In this document: one piece after another, positions 52,013 to 60,413 of the stretch
Position numbering within the stretch: position 1 is the stretch's first letter
How the letters are laid out: every line of letters begins with the position of its first letter
NCBI RefSeq assembly: GCF_014202275.1
Contig: NZ_JACHGF010000010.1
Coordinates: forward strand, 62,001 to 126,000
DNA from: Rhabdobacter roseus
GTDB lineage: Bacteria; Bacteroidota; Bacteroidia; Cytophagales; Spirosomataceae
DNA length: 64,000 bases
Direction of reading: 5' to 3'
Translations under genes and position numbers: made by a program
The notes under the pieces: generated by a model
Seen by the model: only the letters and a program-made list of their open reading frames with translations
Database searches by the model: none
What the model was told of the DNA's origin: nothing

Positions 52013-53335
52013 ATGCCTAGTATGAAATTTCAATTGTTACCTCTCATCGCTATTGGCGTAGCCTGCTCACTGAGCTGCTCAGGACAGCACTTAGTGGAGC
52101 TCCCACTTACGCAACAGGACGGATACGGGTACTTCCGCTCGGCCTTAGCTGGGATCTCGACGTATTCAGAAGAAGAAAATGATCCTTGGAAAAAGACGCA
52201 TTTATCAGTAACCGGAGCGCCAAAGAATTGGACTGACGTGAAGTACGGGGATATTGAGACAAACATGCTTCAAACCGTTTACCAAAACTATTTGCTCGGA
52301 AATATCACCAAAGAATGGTATGAAGAATTGCAAAAATCGTGGGATTGGGTACCCGATACCCTTGCGCTGTCCAAAGAGCCGTTAAAATGCAAAATTGCCT
52401 TTGCGATGGGGAAAGACCCCGCGGGCGTTATGAACATGGTAGTGGATGCCAATAATAACCTTGATCTTAGTGATGATATACCCTTTGTGCCTTTCAAACT
52501 TTCGCCTACAGGAAGATTGACCGATTCTGTTGCATTAAGCAATGCCATTCAGGTTTCGTTTGAGCGGCTAGGAAATACTAAAAAACAGCTACTTACTGCC
52601 CCGCTTTTTATTGGCCACTTGGCTGAGTATGATGCGTTCATGTACAATTTTCCTCAATACTCCATCGCCGAATTCAAAGGAGAGAAAATGGCCGTTTGTT
52701 CGGATGGGTTTACAAGTTTATCCTATACTAATGCCGTGGTGGCTTTAATTCCAGACACCCTAAAAAAGGATATGAAAATAAACCCTGACCGATTGATAGA
52801 AAAAAATGAGTTCATTGAAGTGAAGGGAGAGCTCTACCGAAATGTTGGCGTGAATACCAATAAGAATACATTGATCTTAGAAAAAATGGCGCAGTCCAAA
52901 AGTGAGCTATATTCTACCCAAGTCGGGTTTAAAGCCTTCCCTTTTGAGGGCAGCGATTTCGTTACAGCCTCCAACGTATCTTCGTCTAGCTTAAAAGGCA
53001 AGTATGTATTGCTCGATTTTTGGGCGGTATGGTGCGGACCCTGTATACAAGAACTTCCTCACCTGAAAAAGCTTCAAGAAACAGCGGATAAAGATAAATT
53101 CCAAATAATCAGCATCGTGGCAGAAAGTCCTTTGGACCAGCTTAAAGCCATGATCAAAAAAGATTCTATAACCTGGACGCAAATCGTATCGGATGATAGT
53201 AACAAAATAAAAGAGACCTACGGAATTCAAGGGTACCCTACCACTTTCCTCATCGATCCTGATGGTGTCATTGTGGCCAAAAATTTGAGAGGGAAGGATT
53301 TGGAGGAGAAAATTTTTAGTTTGATGAAGAAGTAA
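52013..53335 (+). CDS. TlpA-type thioredoxin-fold lipoprotein
   Basis: 440 residues from ATG 52013; ATG 52022 is also possible. Leader with lipobox-like LSCSG (Cys about residue 23). About 290 residues of N-terminal domain of unknown fold follow (an EF-hand-like VVDANNNLDLSDD stretch near 145), then a C-terminal thioredoxin domain with LLDFWAVWCGPCIQELP (WCGPC active site, about residue 345) and the cis-Pro in GIQGYPTTFLIDPDG. Periplasmic thiol-disulfide reductase of the TlpA/ResA kind; the partner is unknown. AT-rich compared with the flanks. Confidence 0.88.
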   Translation: MPSMKFQLLPLIAIGVACSLSCSGQHLVELPLTQQDGYGYFRSALAGISTYSEEENDPWKKTHLSVTGAPKNWTDVKYGDIETNMLQTVYQNYLLGNITKEWYEELQKSWDWVPDTLALSKEPLKCKIAFAMGKDPAGVMNMVVDANNNLDLSDDIPFVPFKLSPTGRLTDSVALSNAIQVSFERLGNTKKQLLTAPLFIGHLAEYDAFMYNFPQYSIAEFKGEKMAVCSDGFTSLSYTNAVVALIPDTLKKDMKINPDRLIEKNEFIEVKGELYRNVGVNTNKNTLILEKMAQSKSELYSTQVGFKAFPFEGSDFVTASNVSSSSLKGKYVLLDFWAVWCGPCIQELPHLKKLQETADKDKFQIISIVAESPLDQLKAMIKKDSITWTQIVSDDSNKIKETYGIQGYPTTFLIDPDGVIVAKNLRGKDLEEKIFSLMKK

Positions 53336-53721
53336 TCAGTAGCCGCGAGGAAAGCTGGGTGGGTTTAGCGGTTATGGTGACAGTCGGAGACTGTGATTAT
53401 TTCTCACCACTAGCTGCAAGCTAGCGGTAGCGAAAGCAAGGACAAAGAAGGAGAAATACAAGAAGTCATTCAGACAATTGAAACAAAATCAATTTCATTC
53501 ACCACTAAGACGGCGACTTTTAGGCAGAGTAGTTGGATAACACCAGGATTTTGGCTAGACGTTCCCGAAGGTTGGAGAAATGAATACTGCGCCTAAAAAA
53601 ATGTTTATTCGAGCTTGGGGTGAAGATTAATTTTAAGTTTTTTTTGAATTTTGTTTAGTAATGTAGGACAACTCGCGCTTCAAAAACCTAAGCTGCCATA
53701 AACATAAACGTTATGTGAAGT
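53336..53721. other. Intergenic region with repeat copy 2
   Basis: About 385 bp. It contains the second structured repeat (53380-53440), then AT-rich DNA with a T8 run near 53640 upstream of the small membrane protein gene. No gene seen. Confidence 0.55.
53380..53440. repeat. Structured dispersed repeat, copy 2
   Basis: ACAGTC-GGA-GACTGT (53380-53394) and CTAGCT-N3-AGCTAG (53410-53424), followed by CGGTAGCGAAAGCAAG. Compared with copy 1, both sides of the second stem changed together (C-G to T-A), keeping pairing. It lies just after the TlpA-type gene. The copy has a 6-nt insertion near its right end. Confidence 0.65.
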
Positions 53722-54138
53722 ATGAATGAGGTAATTATCATAGCTTTAATTATATTTCTAATCTTTTCTTTTAGTTATATTCAAAACAAAAGATTTCAGT
53801 ACAAATTACGAACCCTCAACGAAAGTAGACCAGATCTTGACCGTGCGGAATATGTAAATATACTTGTTCAAAAAGGATTTGATAAGCTTCATGCTGAAGT
53901 GGTTCATGACAAAATCAGGGAATTTGCACAAATGGATGATTTTTCAATCTATCCAGAAGATGATCTTCCTAATCTATACCGGATGGATGATATGGATATC
54001 ATGGAAATGGTTGACAAAATTTGTAAGGCCCTCCATTTACGTAGAGCAGAAGAGGTAGACTTTAACGAGCTTAATGAAAAGATAAAGGTAGTTAACGCGG
54101 AATATATATTGATGCTAACTAAAAAACTGGCCGCTTAG
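53722..54138 (+). CDS. Hypothetical protein with N-terminal membrane helix
   Basis: 138 residues: one membrane helix (about 3-20), then a basic stretch (YIQNKRFQYKLRTLNES) and a soluble helical domain with FSIYPEDDLPNLYRMDDMDIMEMVDKICKAL, which faintly recalls the acyl-carrier-like DUF1493 pattern. I cannot assign it with confidence. AT-rich codon use. Confidence 0.65.
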   Translation: MNEVIIIALIIFLIFSFSYIQNKRFQYKLRTLNESRPDLDRAEYVNILVQKGFDKLHAEVVHDKIREFAQMDDFSIYPEDDLPNLYRMDDMDIMEMVDKICKALHLRRAEEVDFNELNEKIKVVNAEYILMLTKKLAA

Positions 54139-54208
54139 ATAATGTGCCTACTGTACGGCATTTATTTTTTTGGATTAAAGTACCTAGACTCAACAGAAAA
54201 AACAAACC

Positions 54209-54877
54209 ATGACCCTCAACGACATCTTCGCTCAATTTAAATCCTTGCATAACGAAAAAGTGGCGGCTCATAACGTCAAGTACGGCGCGGGCGACAACCA
54301 GTTTGGGGTGAAGCTGGGTGATATCAGGAAGTTAGCGGCCCAAATTAAAACCAACCACGCTTTGGCGCTGGAACTTTGGCAAACGCAGTACGTCGAAGCC
54401 CAACTACTCGCGTGCCTGATCGTAAAACCCAAGGAATTGTCGACCCAGGAGCTGGACGCCCTGGTGAAGTCAATCGTTTTTGTGCACGTAGCCGACTGGT
54501 TCAACGCCTACGTGCTAAAAGAACATCCCGAAAAAGAACGGTTGCGGGAGCAGTGGCTGCATTCGGAGAATAAGTGGGCGGCCCGGTCGGGTTGGAGCCT
54601 CATGGCCGGTCGGATCGCGAAAAAGGCCGATGATCTGGACCTGGCCGGGCTACTTAACTACCTGGAGACGGAAATGCCCAAGGCCGCGCCCGAAGTGCAG
54701 TGGACCATGAATACGGCGTTGGCGTACATCGGGATTCATCACCCCGCCTACCGACAACGAGCTCTGGAGATAGGGGAGAAGCTGGGAATTTACCGCGATT
54801 TCCCGGTTTCGAAGGGATGTACCTCGCCCTTCGCGCCCATTTGGATCAACGAAATGGTGCGTCGGCAAGAAAAGTAA
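54209..54877 (+). CDS. DNA alkylation repair protein (AlkD-like HEAT repeats)
   Basis: 222 residues, all helical HEAT-like repeats. Family signatures are YGAGDNQFGVKLGDIRKLAAQI, LWQTQYVEAQLLACLIV, the VHVADWFNAYV segment, and NKWAARSGWSLMAG in mid-protein. The C-terminus ends with a GIHHPAYRQRALEIGEKLG helix and CTSPFAPIWINEMV. AlkD-type enzymes remove N3- and N7-alkylpurines without base flipping; this short AlkD-like form from Bacteroidota is untested. Monocistronic. Confidence 0.9.
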   Translation: MTLNDIFAQFKSLHNEKVAAHNVKYGAGDNQFGVKLGDIRKLAAQIKTNHALALELWQTQYVEAQLLACLIVKPKELSTQELDALVKSIVFVHVADWFNAYVLKEHPEKERLREQWLHSENKWAARSGWSLMAGRIAKKADDLDLAGLLNYLETEMPKAAPEVQWTMNTALAYIGIHHPAYRQRALEIGEKLGIYRDFPVSKGCTSPFAPIWINEMVRRQEK

Positions 54878-54963
54878 AAAGCGATTAAAAGACTGGACTC
54901 GTATCCGAAGAAATCAGTACATTTACGCACCGCGAATTTCCGTACCATTAAAACGACCCGACT

Positions 54964-55500
54964 ATGCTCCAACAACTCTGGTTAGTACTCAATGTAGGCC
55001 TAATACTCTTCTTCCTTTTACTTTGTTTTAGAGCCACAAAATTGCTTCGAGAAAAATGGGGACTTCTTACGGCCGTATTTTTTGGGTTGGGTCTGCTGTC
55101 GTTCATCGGTAGGTCAAACGTAAAGCCAGCCAACCACGAGTTCCACTCCAATCTACCCAAAACGTACTCATTTACGGCCGAGGATAGTTTATATAGAGAC
55201 GCAAGCTCTAGCTACTACGTGGATGTAGAATTGGAAAAAACGATGACCTCCACCTCCAGACTGCACATTACGTACGGGAAGTCCAAGCAAGGACAGGTAA
55301 ACGTTCCTACCACGGCCAATTCATTAACTTCCGGTTTTGTGGGTGGTACGGACTGGAAGCCCCAGATGATAACTGTATACCGTACGAAGGACAATCAGGC
55401 GTTCAAGTACTTTGTCAGCGGGGTAGTGGAGTGGTCATTATTCGGGGTTAGACTTTACTCCGAGCCAAAGCAGTACGAAGGTTTGGCGATGATCCCATGA
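54964..55500 (+). CDS. Hypothetical membrane protein
   Basis: 178 residues with two N-terminal hydrophobic helices (about 5-22 and 37-50), then a beta-rich soluble part (SYYVDVELEKTMTSTSRLHITYG) and a second hydrophobic patch near WSLFGVRLYSEP. No family recognised. Lies just before another small membrane protein gene on the same strand. Confidence 0.65.
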   Translation: MLQQLWLVLNVGLILFFLLLCFRATKLLREKWGLLTAVFFGLGLLSFIGRSNVKPANHEFHSNLPKTYSFTAEDSLYRDASSSYYVDVELEKTMTSTSRLHITYGKSKQGQVNVPTTANSLTSGFVGGTDWKPQMITVYRTKDNQAFKYFVSGVVEWSLFGVRLYSEPKQYEGLAMIP

Positions 55501-55558
55501 TCGCTTGGCCTATCGTAACCATCAGGTACCTAGTTAGCACGTTAAAAAGCGTTTTGTT

Positions 55559-55807
55559 ATGAATTTATTCAACAGATTCAAAAACTGGAAGGGGAGCTTG
55601 TCGCCCCTAAAAAGATTGTTTGTTTCCTTTGTTATCTTTTGGTTCTTTAATCTGATTCTTCATGTAGTCATTTTCCATTTCATGCCCCGCATCGATTATT
55701 CGTTGAGTTACCATCTAGTATATACATTTTTTTTAACCATTTTATTTACTCTTCTGTTCAAGTGGAAGGAGCTAAAAGACGTTTTTAAACGGCAAAGTAC
55801 CCAGTAG
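55559..55807 (+). CDS. Small membrane protein, hypothetical
   Basis: 82 residues with two membrane helices (about 21-45 and 52-66) and basic ends (KNWKGSLSPLKRL at the N-terminus, KWKELKDVFKRQS at the C-terminus). Function unknown. Follows the previous gene by 58 bp. Confidence 0.6.
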   Translation: MNLFNRFKNWKGSLSPLKRLFVSFVIFWFFNLILHVVIFHFMPRIDYSLSYHLVYTFFLTILFTLLFKWKELKDVFKRQSTQ

Positions 55808-55899
55808 TGCCTGGCCGTGCCGTGGGCCCCAAAGCAAAAAACACAACTCACTTCATACCTACTACCTTAACCTACTAAACGTTTAATTTTTTAGGTACT

Positions 55900-56775
55900 A
55901 TGAAGCGTTTTCTTTTTTTGTGGTTTTTGTTTTTGGGCGGTGCCTTTGTGCTAGCCAGTTGCAACAGTCAATCCGCCCAAACCGGAAAAAGCAGTCAATC
56001 CGCGGAAGGAGCATCCGCCGGGGGCCCAACCCAAACCTACGTAGAGGGGAAGGACTACCTGGTCTACGAGCGGGTCAGGCTGCTGGATCAAAACGGCTTT
56101 TCGCAGCCCGTGGAGGCGTACAGTATATTACTGCCCAGTGGCTGGACGCAGGAAAGCGAAGTAGTTTGGACCAAAGGTACCGTATGCGATGGTACTTCCT
56201 CCTGGATGAAAGCCCGCTCGGCCGACGGGAAATTTAGTATTCAATTCTTTCCCGCCCGCATTTACGGGTGGAACGATAACCCGGTACTCAACCAAGCCAA
56301 CACCCAAACCGAAAACTGTACCCTCATGCAGCCCACGGAGGCCGAAGCGTACCTGCGGAACGTGTTTGGTCCCGAAGAACTAGGCAACCCGGACGTCGTG
56401 AACGTGCGCCTGAACCAGGCGGTGGTGGCACAAATGCAGCAAAAGAACGAGGCGTTTGTCCGGGAAATGCAGCAGTACGGCTCCGGGCGGATCACGTTTA
56501 ACCAAACGGCCGTGAATGCCGACGTGCGCTGGCGCGACGGCACGGCGGGTTTCGTTATTTTAGGTGTCAACGTATCCATCGGCGGAGTACCCAATATCTA
56601 TGACGGTACCTCCAGTACGATCTACACCACGGAGGCTTCCCCGCGCATTGTTTTTAAGTACCCCCAAGGCGAAGAAGAAGGTGCGAGGCGGCAATTGGCG
56701 GCCATCATGAGCAGCTTCAGGACCAACCCCGCCTGGGCCAACGCCGTAAACGGGTACGGCAACAAAGGAACGTAG
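55900..56775 (+). CDS. Lipoprotein, N-terminal part of a frameshifted gene
   Basis: 291 residues. Leader with lipobox LASC (Cys about residue 20), low-complexity Ser/Gly stretch, then VEGKDYLVYERVRLLDQNGF and a domain with the MKARSADGKFSIQFFPARI and FRTNPAWANAVNG segments. In similar proteins the chain continues past the WANAVN region with a helical domain; here it hits TAG at 56773. The next frame resumes the expected sequence (see next entry), so this is probably one broken gene or a sequencing error. Confidence 0.7.
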   Translation: MKRFLFLWFLFLGGAFVLASCNSQSAQTGKSSQSAEGASAGGPTQTYVEGKDYLVYERVRLLDQNGFSQPVEAYSILLPSGWTQESEVVWTKGTVCDGTSSWMKARSADGKFSIQFFPARIYGWNDNPVLNQANTQTENCTLMQPTEAEAYLRNVFGPEELGNPDVVNVRLNQAVVAQMQQKNEAFVREMQQYGSGRITFNQTAVNADVRWRDGTAGFVILGVNVSIGGVPNIYDGTSSTIYTTEASPRIVFKYPQGEEEGARRQLAAIMSSFRTNPAWANAVNGYGNKGT

Positions 56776-56795
56776 CTCACCAGGCGCGGATACGC

Positions 56796-57116
56796 ATGAA
56801 CGACGAACTCACCCGGAGCATGGGCGCGGCGGCGATCAAACGCGGGCAGGAACGGCTGAACGACATGGACCTGCAAATGCGCAGCTGGGAGCAGCAACAA
56901 AGTACCCAGGACCGAATGCACACGAATTTTGTCAAAGCCATTCGGGAGGTCGAAACGTTTCAAGACGCCAGCGGTACCTACGAAATGTCGTCCAGCTACG
57001 ATCATGCCTGGAGCCGCAACGACGGCAACAGCTTCGTGATGAGCAACAACCCCAATTTCGATCCGCAGTTTGTGTTCAAAGATCAAAGCTGGGAGCCCAT
57101 GAAGAAAGTAGATTAG
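56796..57116 (+). CDS. C-terminal part of the frameshifted lipoprotein gene
   Basis: 106 residues: helical and Gln/Arg-rich (MGAAAIKRGQERLNDMDLQM), then EVETFQDASGTYEMSSSYDHAWSRNDGNSF and NNPNFDPQFVFKDQSWEPM. Such endings normally follow the domain in the upstream gene within one protein. Reading this frame back past its ATG gives NVAHQARIRMNDEL, which joins directly to the NGYGNK end of the upstream frame if one base is lost or two are added near 56768-56775. A separate gene is less likely. Confidence 0.6.
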   Translation: MNDELTRSMGAAAIKRGQERLNDMDLQMRSWEQQQSTQDRMHTNFVKAIREVETFQDASGTYEMSSSYDHAWSRNDGNSFVMSNNPNFDPQFVFKDQSWEPMKKVD

Positions 57117-57202
57117 TACACGAGCTCTAAATGGAGGCGGTAAAGAGGGTAGAGGCTGAGCGTATTCCTGACGAGTATTTTCACCTTTCCCAACCAGCGC
57201 CC

Positions 57203-58162
57203 ATGAAGGCAGTCGTTTACACACAATACGGTCCGCCCGAGGTACTTCAACTCCAGGAAGTACCCCGGCCCATACCGAAAGACAACGAGGTACTTATCAA
57301 AGTACGCGCCACCACCGTTAACCGGACCGACTGCGCCTTTTTGCGCGCCAAGCCTTTTATCAACCGCTTGTTCAGTGGGCTTTTTGGCCCCAAGTACCAG
57401 ACACTGGGCAACGAGTTTGCGGGCGACGTGGAGGCCGTGGGTGAGGACGTCACGATTTTCCGGCCGGGCGACCGGGTATTTGGCTACAACGACGCCACCT
57501 TCGGCGCGCAGGCCGAGTACCTGGTACTGGCCGAGCAGGCTTCCCTGGCGACCATCCCCGACGGGCTTTCGTACGAAGAAGCCGCGCCCCTGCTCGAAGG
57601 CGCGCACTACGCCCTCAACAACCTGCGGGCGGCCCGGGTAGGGCCGGGGCAAGAGGTACTTATCTACGGAGCCACGGGCGGCATCGGCTCGGCGGCGGTG
57701 CAGCTGGCCAGGTACCTCGGGGCGGCCGTGACGGCCGTTTGCGCCACCGATCACGTCGCACTGGTGCGCTCACTAGGAGCTAATGAGGTACTTGACTACA
57801 CCCGGCAGGACTTCACGAAGCTGGGCCGGACGTTCGACGTCGTGTTCGACGCGGTGGGGAAAAGCTCGTTTGGCCGGTGTCAGCCCATTCTCAAAGCGAA
57901 GGGTATCTACCTATCGACCGAGCTGGGGGCGTGGGTCCAAAATCCCTTTCTGGCCTTATTCACGCCGCTTCGGGGCGGTAGGCAGGTACTTTTCCCCATC
58001 CCGACGCTAAGCAAGGAGGACCTTACCCTGCTGAAAACGCTGGCCGAAACCGGCCAGTACCGGCCCGTCGTGGACCGAACCTACCCCCTGGAGCAGATCG
58101 TGGAGGCCTACCGCTACGTCGAAACCGGTCAGAAAATCGGGAATGTGGTGATTCGGGTGTAG
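57203..58162 (+). CDS. NAD(P)-dependent MDR alcohol dehydrogenase / quinone reductase
   Basis: 319 residues from ATG 57203; the upstream extension is unlike the family. Medium-chain reductase: MKAVVYTQYGPPEVLQLQEVP, GNEFAGDVEAVGEDV, LIYGATGGIGSAAVQLARYLG (cofactor-binding GxGGIG-type turn) and FDVVFDAVGK. The zinc ligands of alcohol dehydrogenases are absent, so it is a quinone-oxidoreductase/YhdH-type member. The substrate is not readable. Many GTAC words, typical of the native genome. Confidence 0.9.
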   Translation: MKAVVYTQYGPPEVLQLQEVPRPIPKDNEVLIKVRATTVNRTDCAFLRAKPFINRLFSGLFGPKYQTLGNEFAGDVEAVGEDVTIFRPGDRVFGYNDATFGAQAEYLVLAEQASLATIPDGLSYEEAAPLLEGAHYALNNLRAARVGPGQEVLIYGATGGIGSAAVQLARYLGAAVTAVCATDHVALVRSLGANEVLDYTRQDFTKLGRTFDVVFDAVGKSSFGRCQPILKAKGIYLSTELGAWVQNPFLALFTPLRGGRQVLFPIPTLSKEDLTLLKTLAETGQYRPVVDRTYPLEQIVEAYRYVETGQKIGNVVIRV

Positions 58163-58309
58163 GGTTGGGGAAGCGCTGGTGACCAATTAATTTCGGATTT
58201 ATTGAATAGTGTACAAGGAGAGCAGTCGTAGATTGTCATTCTATTTCGCCACCGGCGAGCGTCGCGTGGTTGCCAACCGGCTAGGGCTATTAGGCAATTG
58301 GGAGAAATC

Positions 58310-58552
58310 ATGAGAAAAAGACTTTATTATGTATGCTTGACGGTTGTAGTTTTAGCTATTCTATTTTTTGCTTTTGGAATACTCAATACTCTTGTCAGTT
58401 TAAAGTATGAAACAGCCGACCCTGACGATTGTATATCTTCTGTGACCGGATATGACTTATGTTATATGCTCTCTATGTTTGAGATCTTACTGTTTTTATC
58501 GTTTATAATAGGTACTTTGCTTTTGGTATTTAGAAGACGGATTTTACGTTAG
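58310..58552 (+). CDS. Small membrane protein, hypothetical
   Basis: 80 residues from ATG 58310, with a GGGAG sequence just upstream that could bind ribosomes. Two membrane helices (about 6-30 and 50-72) and a short acidic loop with two Cys (DPDDCISSVTGYDLCYM). AT-rich and nearly free of GTAC words, like the next gene. Function unknown. Confidence 0.6.
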   Translation: MRKRLYYVCLTVVVLAILFFAFGILNTLVSLKYETADPDDCISSVTGYDLCYMLSMFEILLFLSFIIGTLLLVFRRRILR

Positions 58553-58728
58553 CTGCTAATTATCAATAACCCATTATGATGTGCCTAGCGCCCAATGCTA
58601 TCACAAGTAGAGAATTCAAGCGAACACACTCAACTTTTGAAATAAATTGTTTTAGGCCTTGGTTATCATAGTTTTAAACTGGCAGCAGCTGAGTTAAAAA
58701 ATTATAAACAGATGATTTCTGTGGTAGA

Positions 58729-60090
58729 ATGAAAAAAAGGAAGTGGCTGCTATTATTCATGTTTTGCGGAGCTCTGTTTTTTATTGGCAGGCATACCGTC
58801 TATATGCTTCCTGTTTTTACGGCAGGTGCCGCTAAAATTACCTGTTCCTGTTACTTTGTTGGAAAGCGTACTTTAAGTAGTATACAAAGTGATGAGCTGT
58901 CGCACTTCCCTTTGAATATGAATAAAATTCAGATTGACAAAGAAAGTGAATCGGTTACGGCTTCTCTTTTTGGTTTGGGGCAAAGAAAAGCTATTTATAG
59001 AGAAGGTGTAGGGTGCACATTGGTCGTGGAAAAATCCGAAGAGGAGATCAGAAGTCAAAAAATGAGTATCCCTCTCCCGTTACCGTATGACCCTGACACG
59101 CTACAATGGCCCCTGGGAAACCTTATTGATAGTGCCGTTTTTCAAGAGCCTAAATACCAAACGATTAAAGAAGTTGCAGCTAAAGCATTTCTTGAGAAAA
59201 ATCCAACTAAACCCGTTAATACAAGGGCCGTCATCATCATTCATCATGGCCATATAGTGGCAGAAAAATATGCAGATGGATACACTTCTAAACAACCCCA
59301 ATTGGGGTGGTCTATGACTAAAAGTTTTTCAAATGCCTTGATTGGTATATTGGTGAAAGAGGGAAAATTGAAGCTAACGAATAAAGGTCTTCTACCACCA
59401 TGGAAAAACCCGAAAGATCCAAGATACGAAATAACGCTAGAACATTTGATGAACATGACAAGTGGACTGCAATGGGATGAAAGTTATTTTTCTTGGAGTC
59501 CTGTTGTAGAGATGATTTATACAAAAGCGGATATGAGTAGCTTTGCTGCCTCTTTTCCCTTACAAGATAATCCAGGAAAAAAATGGAAGTATTCCAGCGG
59601 AACAACCAACATACTATTTGAGATTATCAAAAATGCAACGGGTACAGACTACCACTTATTCCCTTACAAGAAATTATTTCATAAAATTGGTATGTCCCAG
59701 ACCATGATAGAATTAGATGCTTCTGGTAAGTTTGTCGGTTCTAGCTTTGGATGGGCCACTCCTCGCGATTGGGCCAGATTTGGCTTGTTATATCTCAACG
59801 AAGGTGTGTGGGAAGGGGAGCAAATCCTTCCAAAAGAATGGGTCAAGTATAGCCGAGTCCCTTCCCCTCAAGCGCCAAATAGCGTTTACGCTTCCCAATT
59901 CTGGCATATTGGCTCTGACGCACCTTCAGAAATTCCTGCTGACCTGTATTATGCTCACGGATTTGAGGACCAAAGGGTGATCATTATCCCTTCGAGGGAT
60001 CTAGTGATCGTGCGACTTGGGCAAACGCATTTTGAAAATTTCGAATGGAATGATTTTATATCCTCTATTCTTGTCGCACTTGAAAAGTAG
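58729..60090 (+). CDS. Serine hydrolase, beta-lactamase-related, N-terminally membrane-anchored
   Basis: 453 residues. An N-terminal hydrophobic helix (about 5-25) acts as anchor or signal, followed by a ~130-residue leading domain. The catalytic SxxK is in GWSMTKSFSNALIGIL (about residue 202), the Tyr motif in WKYSSGTTNILFEI, and HGFEDQRVIIIPSRD is the C-terminal element. This is the 6-aminohexanoate-dimer-hydrolase-like subgroup, with unknown substrate. Strongly AT-rich with only two GTAC words from 58310 to 60090, pointing to recent transfer. Confidence 0.9.
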   Translation: MKKRKWLLLFMFCGALFFIGRHTVYMLPVFTAGAAKITCSCYFVGKRTLSSIQSDELSHFPLNMNKIQIDKESESVTASLFGLGQRKAIYREGVGCTLVVEKSEEEIRSQKMSIPLPLPYDPDTLQWPLGNLIDSAVFQEPKYQTIKEVAAKAFLEKNPTKPVNTRAVIIIHHGHIVAEKYADGYTSKQPQLGWSMTKSFSNALIGILVKEGKLKLTNKGLLPPWKNPKDPRYEITLEHLMNMTSGLQWDESYFSWSPVVEMIYTKADMSSFAASFPLQDNPGKKWKYSSGTTNILFEIIKNATGTDYHLFPYKKLFHKIGMSQTMIELDASGKFVGSSFGWATPRDWARFGLLYLNEGVWEGEQILPKEWVKYSRVPSPQAPNSVYASQFWHIGSDAPSEIPADLYYAHGFEDQRVIIIPSRDLVIVRLGQTHFENFEWNDFISSILVALEK

Positions 60091-60137
60091 TTAGTTCAGG
60101 CCAATTCTTTTATCACCATCAAATCCACCCAGAAACA

Positions 60138-60395
60138 ATGAAAAAGATATCTACAATGGGGGTACTTATCCTCGCTTTGTACGGTTCCGCTCAGGCTCAA
60201 AGTAGGTACTTGGGAAAAGTGGAGCTAGGGTACTTTCAGCACCAAAGTACCTTGGTAAACGTAGAACCGGGTCCCGAATGGAAGGGACACTACCTCCGCG
60301 ACCGGCTTGGTATATATGCCAAATCGGGGGTACTTTTGATGCAGCAAGCCTCGCTGGTACCCTTTCGGCTGGGCGTGCGGCTTCAAAAACAGTAG
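60138..60395 (+). CDS. Short secreted protein, hypothetical or fragment
   Basis: 85 residues. Signal peptide (ends AQAQ), then a beta-type segment (YLGKVELGYFQHQS, HYLRDRLGIYAKSGVLL). The sequence looks like the first strands of a larger outer-membrane or secreted protein, but I do not see a continuation. High GTAC density matches native DNA. Unrecognised. Confidence 0.5.
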   Translation: MKKISTMGVLILALYGSAQAQSRYLGKVELGYFQHQSTLVNVEPGPEWKGHYLRDRLGIYAKSGVLLMQQASLVPFRLGVRLQKQ

Positions 60396-60413
60396 AACCT
60401 AACCCTGGCAACG

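Noticed and set aside
58729-60090. Serine hydrolase as a clinical-type beta-lactamase
   Set aside because: It has SxxK but a YSSG motif and an extended leading domain; this matches 6-aminohexanoate-hydrolase-like enzymes rather than class C beta-lactamases.
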